Shown here in pieces: positions 59,194 to 64,000 of a DNA stretch of 64,000 bases. This DNA comes from Actinomycetota bacterium (GTDB taxonomy: Bacteria; Actinomycetota; Geothermincolia; Geothermincolales; RBG-13-55-18), in the NCBI GenBank assembly GCA_030019255.1, contig JASEFK010000003.1, positions 18,995 to 82,994 of the forward strand, given 5' to 3'. A model generated the notes under the pieces. The model ran no database searches. It was not told where the DNA came from and worked only from the letters and a program-made list of their open reading frames with translations. Position numbers and translations under genes: made by a program. How positions within the stretch are numbered: the first letter of the stretch is position 1; each line of letters opens with the position of its first letter.

Positions 59194-59799
59194 TCAACTT
59201 CTGCCACCGGGGAGGAGAGAGGTAGTCTTTTCCATTATTTTCCAGAAGATTTCGCGGGCTTCCGGTTCCCGCGTGAGGCGGGAGACGTCCACCTGGAAGA
59301 GGAAACGGGAACCGTACAGGGTGATGACGTCCCCCGCCCGGGGGTTCTCCGGGACCTCGTCCCCCAGGGCGACGCGCAGGCCCACCGCGGCCACCTTCCC
59401 GGAGACCACCACCAGCCGGGGGCCCACCAGGAGGATCTCCTCCGCCAGGTAAGGGGCACAGCGGCGCAGATGGGACACGGTGACCTTCCGTGGGCCGCAG
59501 CGCAAGGCGGTCGCATAGTAGAGCGAGCGCCCGGAAAGGCCCGTCATCTCCTCGAGCCTCTCCCGCACCAGGTCCCGCCAAGCGCCCCACGGGTTGTCCG
59601 GGGAGGCCCCAGGGCCGGGTCTTCCGGCCAGGAGGAAGAGGTCGGCGCCGGGAGAACCGTGACCCGGAACGCCCCTTCCCAGCCTCGGGCATAGGGAGCA
59701 GCGGGATACGGCGGCCCGGAGGGCTTCCAGGTCGGCCTGCACCTTCAGGCGGATGCTGTCCCGGAGCGCGCTCCTCTCTTCCCTGCCCGCGTCATCCAT
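59194..59799 (-). CDS. Uracil-DNA glycosylase superfamily-like protein
   Basis: A 201-residue protein with an N-terminal CSLCPRLGRGVPGHGSPGAD block, resembling the first Cys pair and VxGxG motif of family 4 uracil-DNA glycosylases. YYATALRCGPRKVTVSHLRR and CAPYLAEEILLVGPRLVVVS follow, where the third and fourth cluster Cys would sit. The usual GEAPG-EDE motif is degenerate (GRPGPGASPDNPWGAW), so glycosylase activity is doubtful. The ATG at 59799 is preferred; an upstream ATG at 59853 is possible. Confidence 0.6.
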   Translation of the reverse strand: MDDAGREERSALRDSIRLKVQADLEALRAAVSRCSLCPRLGRGVPGHGSPGADLFLLAGRPGPGASPDNPWGAWRDLVRERLEEMTGLSGRSLYYATALRCGPRKVTVSHLRRCAPYLAEEILLVGPRLVVVSGKVAAVGLRVALGDEVPENPRAGDVITLYGSRFLFQVDVSRLTREPEAREIFWKIMEKTTSLLPGGRS

Positions 59800-59889
59800 C
59801 TCAAAATCTCGCCCCTTGCGGAAAGGCCTCGGCCGGCGAAGTACTGAATACATTATATTGTATTTTTAAAAAAATATTCCCACAAGATA

Positions 59890-59919
59890 TTGACATTATC
59901 TATATATATGGTTTATCAT
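59890..59919 (+). promoter_or_regulatory. Probable promoter of the SigH-like sigma factor gene
   Basis: TTGACA (59890-59895) and TATCAT (59914-59919) are 18 bases apart in a strikingly AT-rich island. The -10 box overlaps the most upstream ATG of the following frame (59918), so that ATG should lie outside the transcript, which supports the downstream start. Confidence 0.65.
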
Positions 59920-59965
59920 GGGCCACAAAATACAAGATATGGGCTGTATGCGAGGAGGGGTGCCG

Positions 59966-60649
59966 TTGCCGGTCAAGGAGAAAACCAGGTCTACAGCGTT
60001 GAGGGAACGCCAGAGACCCTACTTCCTTGAAGTCTCCTACGACGAGATGAGCGACGAGGACATCATCGCCTGTATCCGGCGGGGGGATTCGCAGGCCGAG
60101 GCTTACCTTCTCAACAAGTACCAGTACCTTGTGCACGTCAAGGCCAAGTCCTACTTCCTGGACGGCGCGGAGCACGACGACACCATCCAGGAAGGGATGA
60201 TCGGGCTCTACAAGGCCATCCGGGACTACAAGTTCAACGATATCTGCTCCTTCCGCTCCTTCGCCGTCCTGTGCATCACCCGGCAGATAATCACCGCCGT
60301 GAAGACCCACACCCGCAAAAAGCACAACCCGCTGAGCTGCTATCGTCCCCTGGAGGCCCAGGCCTTCGACGAGGGGGGCGAGTACGTGTACTACGCGGGG
60401 AGCGGGTTGAACACCAAGGTGGAAGATCCCCTGGAGCTCTTCATCTTCGAGGACGAGGTGACCCGCGTCATCCACATCCTGAAGGAGAAGCTGAGCGGCC
60501 TGGAGTGGAAAGTGCTGGTCTCCTACCTGGAGGGAAAGAGCTACAAGGAGATCGCCAAGGAGATAAACCGGGACACCAAGGTGGTGGACAACGCCCTCTG
60601 CCGCATAAAGGTGAAGATCAAGAACCACGTGGAACCGCTCCTCAACTGA
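59966..60649 (+). CDS. sigH: RNA polymerase sigma factor, SigH/Spo0H-like
   Basis: A sigma-70 family protein of 227 residues. Region 2 is highly similar to SigH of spore formers: EAYLLNKYQYLVHVKAKSYF, EHDDTIQEGMIGLYKAIRDY and the CSFRSFAVLCITRQIITAVK -10 recognition helix. Region 4 at the C terminus (LSGLEWKVLVSYLEGKSYKE, IAKEINRDTKVVDNALCRIK) carries a helix-turn-helix. In Bacillus this sigma drives post-exponential and early sporulation genes. The TTG at 59966 lies 7 bases after AGGAGG; GTG 59960 and ATG 59918 are in frame but less well supported. It is a single-gene unit with its own terminator. Confidence 0.85.
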   Translation: MPVKEKTRSTALRERQRPYFLEVSYDEMSDEDIIACIRRGDSQAEAYLLNKYQYLVHVKAKSYFLDGAEHDDTIQEGMIGLYKAIRDYKFNDICSFRSFAVLCITRQIITAVKTHTRKKHNPLSCYRPLEAQAFDEGGEYVYYAGSGLNTKVEDPLELFIFEDEVTRVIHILKEKLSGLEWKVLVSYLEGKSYKEIAKEINRDTKVVDNALCRIKVKIKNHVEPLLN

Positions 60650-60668
60650 GGCCCTTCGGGCCTTTTCC
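60649..60668 (+). terminator. Intrinsic terminator after the SigH-like gene
   Basis: AGGCCCTTCGGGCCT is a tight GC stem with a TTC-type loop, followed by TTTT. It starts on the last base of the stop codon. Confidence 0.8.
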
Positions 60669-60936
60669 CCGCCATCACCCGTTTGATCCCGGGATGTGGG
60701 AGGGCTCCCGGCGTCTCCCTTGTCCGCCGATAAGTGTATGAATAAAATAAGTTGGATATTTAGTGGGAATTATTACTTTACGGAGTGATGTCGAGAATCG
60801 CCGGACAGATCACGTTAAGGGTCGCGGCAAGCAAGATGCAGGCGGGGCGGGATTTCGAACTCATCCGGCGAGGAGCAAGGCCCGCCTCCGCGCCGGCACC
60901 GCGAGGGCCGGAGTTGCAGCAGAGGAGGGAAAAGGG

Positions 60937-62277
60937 ATGAACAAGTGGGAGGAAGAGTACAAGAGGAAGCTGACCACCCCCGAGGAGGTGGCCAAAACGG
61001 TCAAAGACGGGGACCGCATCTTCTGCGGGAGCGGTTCCTGCACCCCCGACGCACTTCTCAATGCCCTCTTCGACCGGGCGGAGGAGCTGCATGACGTGGT
61101 CTTCGGGGGGCTCATCCTGCTGGCCCCCACCTACAAGATCCTCAAGATGGAGCTGACACGGAACATTCTTTTCGACAACTTCTACGCCACCCCCCTGGAC
61201 CGGGAGTCCCTGCGGGAGGGGATAAGCGTGCACACCCCGTTCCATTTCTCGGAACTGCCCCGCCTGGCCTCCGAGTACCGGGGCTACCGGAAGATATTCA
61301 CCCAGTGCGGCCCCATGGACAAGAACGGCTACTTCAGCTGCGGGGTCTCCGGCAACTTCCTGGACGTGGTGGACAAGGTGGACGAGCTGGTCCTGGAGGT
61401 CAACCAGTACCAGCCCCGGGTGCACGGGCGCAACTTCTACCACATAAGCCAGGTGACGGCTATCGTGGAGAACCACCACCCGGTCTTCGACCTGCCGCCG
61501 GAGCCGGCCACGGATATAGACCGCCAGATAGCGGAGAACATCGTGGAGTACATCGAGGACGGGGCCACCATCCAGCTGGGCATCGGGGCGGTTCCCAACG
61601 CCATCGGGGAATGCCTCATCGAGCACGACCGGCACCACCTGGGGTGCTACACGGAGATGATACCCGATGCCATCATGAAGCTCTTCGAGGCCGGGGTCCT
61701 GGATAACACGCGCAAGACCTTCCACCCCTACCAGTTCAACGCCTTCTTCGCCGCGGGGTCCAGCGCCCTTTATGCCTGGCTGGACGACAACCCCATGGTA
61801 TGCTTCACCCCCATCAGCTACAACAACGACCCCTACAATGTGGCCAAGAACGACAAGATGGTGGCCATCAACTCCACCCTGGAGATAGACCTCACCGGCC
61901 AGTGCTGCTCGGAGTCCTTCGGGCCCTACCAGTACACGGCCACCGGGGGCCAGGTGGACTTCACCCGGGGGGCCTGGATGTCCAGGGGAGGCAAGGCCTT
62001 TATCGCCCTCCACTCCACGGCCAAGGACCGGGACACCGGGGAGATGGTGTCCAAGATAGTGCCTCAACTCCGTCCGGGAGCCGCGGTCACCCTTACCCGC
62101 ACCGACGTCATGTACGTGGCCACCGAGTACGGGGTGGTCAATCTCAAGGGGAGGAGCCTGCGGGAGAGGGCCCGGGAGCTCATAAGCATCGCCCATCCCG
62201 ACTTCCGCGGGGAGCTCAAGAGGTACGCCCGCGACGTGAAGTACTTCGTGCTGCCAGAGCACGAGGAGGGCCTGTAG
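60937..62277 (+). CDS. 4-hydroxybutyrate / acetate CoA-transferase family protein
   Basis: The 446-residue protein belongs to the acetyl-CoA hydrolase/transferase family (Cat1/Cat2, AbfT). Seen are FCGSGSCTPDALLNAL in the first domain, a GPMDKNGYFSCGVS segment, ATIQLGIGAVPNAIGE, and CYTEMIPDAIMKLFEAGV with the Glu expected to form the covalent CoA thioester. SRGGKAFIALHSTAKD and TRTDVMYVATEYGVVNLKG follow. It moves CoA between short-chain acids without ATP. The ATG at 60937 is 8 bases after AGGAGG; a longer open frame upstream lacks support. Confidence 0.9.
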   Translation: MNKWEEEYKRKLTTPEEVAKTVKDGDRIFCGSGSCTPDALLNALFDRAEELHDVVFGGLILLAPTYKILKMELTRNILFDNFYATPLDRESLREGISVHTPFHFSELPRLASEYRGYRKIFTQCGPMDKNGYFSCGVSGNFLDVVDKVDELVLEVNQYQPRVHGRNFYHISQVTAIVENHHPVFDLPPEPATDIDRQIAENIVEYIEDGATIQLGIGAVPNAIGECLIEHDRHHLGCYTEMIPDAIMKLFEAGVLDNTRKTFHPYQFNAFFAAGSSALYAWLDDNPMVCFTPISYNNDPYNVAKNDKMVAINSTLEIDLTGQCCSESFGPYQYTATGGQVDFTRGAWMSRGGKAFIALHSTAKDRDTGEMVSKIVPQLRPGAAVTLTRTDVMYVATEYGVVNLKGRSLRERARELISIAHPDFRGELKRYARDVKYFVLPEHEEGL

Positions 62278-62588
62278 GCAAGGGGGGCGAGATACGATAT
62301 AAGGTTCGCTTCACGGCACCGGGGCGCGGGGTGAAGCGTGGGAGCCGTCGCGTCGGCGGTCACGCCGGGCATTCCCCTCTGCCGAAGCACGAGAAGGGCC
62401 TTTACCCGGGCGGCGTGAGGGCGTGAGGATAATACCTCTCCTAGACCGCTCCTTGCCACGGGACCTGGGGCTGGGGGGACCGGGAAGAGCGCGGGGCGAT
62501 TCCGGCCGGGTAGCGAGGACGCGGGACGCTTCGTGCCTCTCGAGCGCAAGCATAGCCCGTGGGACAACGGTGCTTCGTCGGCGCCGTA
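62278..62588. other. Intergenic stretch, nothing recognised
   Basis: The 311 bases between the convergent CoA-transferase and membrane-protein genes show no gene or obvious terminator. GAAGCACGAGAAGGGCCT near 62384 echoes the end of the CoA-transferase gene (GAGCACGAGGAGGGCCT), a possible short duplication. Confidence 0.4.
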
Positions 62589-63473
62589 TCACTTCTTTCC
62601 CTTTTTCTTCTTTTTCTCCGCCGCTTTGCGCCTCCTCTCCTCCTCCAGGACCCGGAGGAAGAAGCGGTTGTAGGCCGCGGCCACGAAGCCGGTTCTCCCT
62701 CCCTCGAGGAGGGACATGCAGAGCAGGAAGACGACTACGGCTAGGACCCGCGGTTTGAGCAGGGGAAGGAGGAAGTAGAGACCCAGCATCAGGGTGCGGA
62801 CGATGAACTCCGGGAGCAGGAGGAGCTTGAGTGCCTCGCCGTACTTGGGCCTCACTAACTGGTAAGCGGCCCGCAGGGTCTCCTCCACCTTCTTCCCTCC
62901 TCCCATGGTGATGACCTGCGGGGCGGTGACCACCAGGACCAGGGCCAGGTCCGCCGCGAAGTATCCGAGGTAGAAGAACTGGAGGGTGGAGAGCACCACC
63001 AGGATCCCGGGGCTGGCGCCCCCGGCCAGGAAAAGGCCGAGAACCAGGCCCACCACCATCTGGGCGGCCATGTTGGCCATGATGACTATGACTCCCAACG
63101 CGAGGCCAGTGAAGAATACCGCCCAGGGGGATTCGAGCATGCCGCGGTAGGCGCGCCGGAGGGACCCCTTCCTTCTTCGGCCCTTCGCCTTCACTTCCCC
63201 TTCCCTCTCCTCCGCATCCCCGGAAACTCTGCTGGCGTAGAGCAGCACGGACATGCACCAAAAGATGAAGTGAAGACAGAAGCACACCGCGTATCCCACG
63301 AGAAGGATAAGGAGGGAGAGGGTGGTTGCGGCATAGGTTACCAGGAACTGGTAAAGGAACACCAGGGGAATGACGGATGCTGAGAGGAGAAGCCACATGC
63401 CCGGGAAAGAGGCCAGGTCCCCCCATGCCGGCCGGGCCATCTCCCTGAGCCAAACCCTATCCCTCTCCGCCAA
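62589..63473 (-). CDS. Polytopic membrane protein, unknown function
   Basis: A 294-residue protein with about six hydrophobic helices (near 25-45, 50-78, 115-140, 145-180, 205-228 and 232-250), a basic cytoplasmic loop at 85-110 and a Lys-rich C-terminal tail (RKAAEKKKKKGKK). The layout suggests a membrane protein related to DUF4013-type or glycerophosphodiester-associated membrane domains, but no family was securely recognised. A small palindrome lies 64 bases upstream. Confidence 0.7.
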   Translation of the reverse strand: MAERDRVWLREMARPAWGDLASFPGMWLLLSASVIPLVFLYQFLVTYAATTLSLLILLVGYAVCFCLHFIFWCMSVLLYASRVSGDAEEREGEVKAKGRRRKGSLRRAYRGMLESPWAVFFTGLALGVIVIMANMAAQMVVGLVLGLFLAGGASPGILVVLSTLQFFYLGYFAADLALVLVVTAPQVITMGGGKKVEETLRAAYQLVRPKYGEALKLLLLPEFIVRTLMLGLYFLLPLLKPRVLAVVVFLLCMSLLEGGRTGFVAAAYNRFFLRVLEEERRRKAAEKKKKKGKK

Positions 63474-63536
63474 TGCTGTTTCCTTCCCTCGTGCTCTTCC
63501 TTCGCGGGACCCTCCCGCCTTCCGGCGGGCAAATCG

Positions 63537-63550
63537 TTATCTAACGATAA
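63537..63550. promoter_or_regulatory. Small palindrome, possible operator
   Basis: TTATC-TAAC-GATAA, within TCGTTATCTAACGA, is a perfect short inverted repeat in the divergent region between the membrane protein and the Lys-rich protein. A regulatory role is a guess from position and symmetry. Confidence 0.35.
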
Positions 63551-63674
63551 ACGGAGCCTCCCGGCCCGTCAACCACGCAGAAAAGCAGGTCTCTCCGGGG
63601 GCTCCGCGGAACCGTCGTCCCGAGGGTCTATAATACAGGAAGGCGGAACGGTTTGGGGAAGGAGGTAAAAATTG

Positions 63675-64000
63675 GTGGAGGAAGCGGAGGTTCAGAAGCA
63701 GCTGCAGAAGTGGGGGTTGGTCGCGGGTGGCCTGGCGGCTCTCTTCCTCTTGAACCGCTGGAGGCAGAAGCGCAAGGTCAAGAAGATTCTGAAGGCCCGG
63801 GCCAAGTTGAAGGCGCGCCAGGAGAAGGAACGCAAGGAGAAAAAGAGGGGCAGGGCCGCCCGCCGGGCGAAGAAAAAGGAACGCTCCATGGTCCAGCAGT
63901 TGGTCCGCTTCGCTGTCTTCCAGTTCCTCAAGAAAGTCATCTCCGAACAGATAAGGCAGATGGAGGTGGAGCTGGGGAAGGGGAAGCTGGGGAAGAAGCT
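63675..64000 (+). CDS. Lys/Arg-rich protein with one transmembrane segment, partial (cut by right edge)
   Basis: The visible 108 residues start VEEAEVQKQLQKWGLVAGGL, with a hydrophobic stretch at about 14-26, then a very basic region (Lys/Arg over half of residues 29-70) and a second amphipathic segment, QQLVRFAVFQFLKKVISEQI. No family was recognised. The GTG at 63675 is 8 bases after GGAGGT; a TTG directly before it is possible. A TATAAT box at 63629-63634 is a likely -10 element, without a clear -35. Confidence 0.65.
   Translation, partial: MEEAEVQKQLQKWGLVAGGLAALFLLNRWRQKRKVKKILKARAKLKARQEKERKEKKRGRAARRAKKKERSMVQQLVRFAVFQFLKKVISEQIRQMEVELGKGKLGKK

Noticed and set aside
60778..62262. 494-codon open frame antisense to the CoA-transferase
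   Set aside because: It is a shadow; the plus strand has a strong ribosome binding site and all family motifs.

Overview
This is 64 kb of high-GC DNA, most likely from a deep-branching Actinomycetota. The strongest pointers are a dnaK-hsp20-grpE-dnaJ-hspR-clpB cluster under an HspR-type operator, GTG/TTG starts behind strong AGGAGG sites, and an apparently leaderless trp leader peptide. A Spo0H/SigH-like sigma factor, a V4R-like unknown family and anaerobe-style CoA chemistry would fit a subsurface lineage such as Geothermincolia. That placement is inference.

Layout. 1-1.75 kb: cobT (cut by the left edge) and cobU, minus strand, behind a promoter, a cobalamin riboswitch and its terminator. 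2.1-9 kb: a decayed gene, a PCMH-type FAD oxidase, a QueG-like double 4Fe-4S protein, a CAP protein, a cysteine-cluster protein and an SGNH hydrolase. 9-12.9 kb: an acyl-CoA synthetase, a thiolase and an orphan type IV pilin-like protein. 12.98-20.6 kb: the complete tryptophan operon trpL-E-G-D-C-F-B-A, with a sigma-A promoter, a leader peptide with three consecutive Trp codons and an attenuator. A LarA-like protein converges on its end. 22.9-38 kb: nearly all of purine synthesis on the minus strand in the order purA-D-E-B-CS-Q-L-F-M-N-H; purC and purS are fused in one reading frame.

38-50 kb is a decay zone. It holds a broken second SAICAR synthetase, a frameshifted AbrB-type antitoxin beside a PIN protein, a polysaccharide-biosynthesis pseudogene cut by an IS481/IS3-like element, and a SagB-type nitroreductase lipoprotein pseudogene. 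It also holds four copies of a palindromic repeat that abut gene 3' ends, REP-like repeats and several direct repeats. Intact genes here are an FAD dehydrogenase, a zinc-ribbon protein, a metallo-beta-lactamase and an unrecognised two-domain CxxC protein, whose decayed relative lies at 2.1-2.75 kb.

49.98-57.85 kb: the heat-shock operon, read from a TTGACA-N17-TATATT promoter overlapped by an inverted repeat with the spacing of the HspR operator (HAIR). 58-64 kb: a UbiA-type prenyltransferase, a uracil-DNA-glycosylase-like protein, the SigH-like sigma factor with its promoter and terminator, a 4-hydroxybutyrate/acetate CoA-transferase, a six-helix membrane protein and a Lys/Arg-rich protein cut by the right edge. 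No rRNA, tRNA or CRISPR array was recognised.
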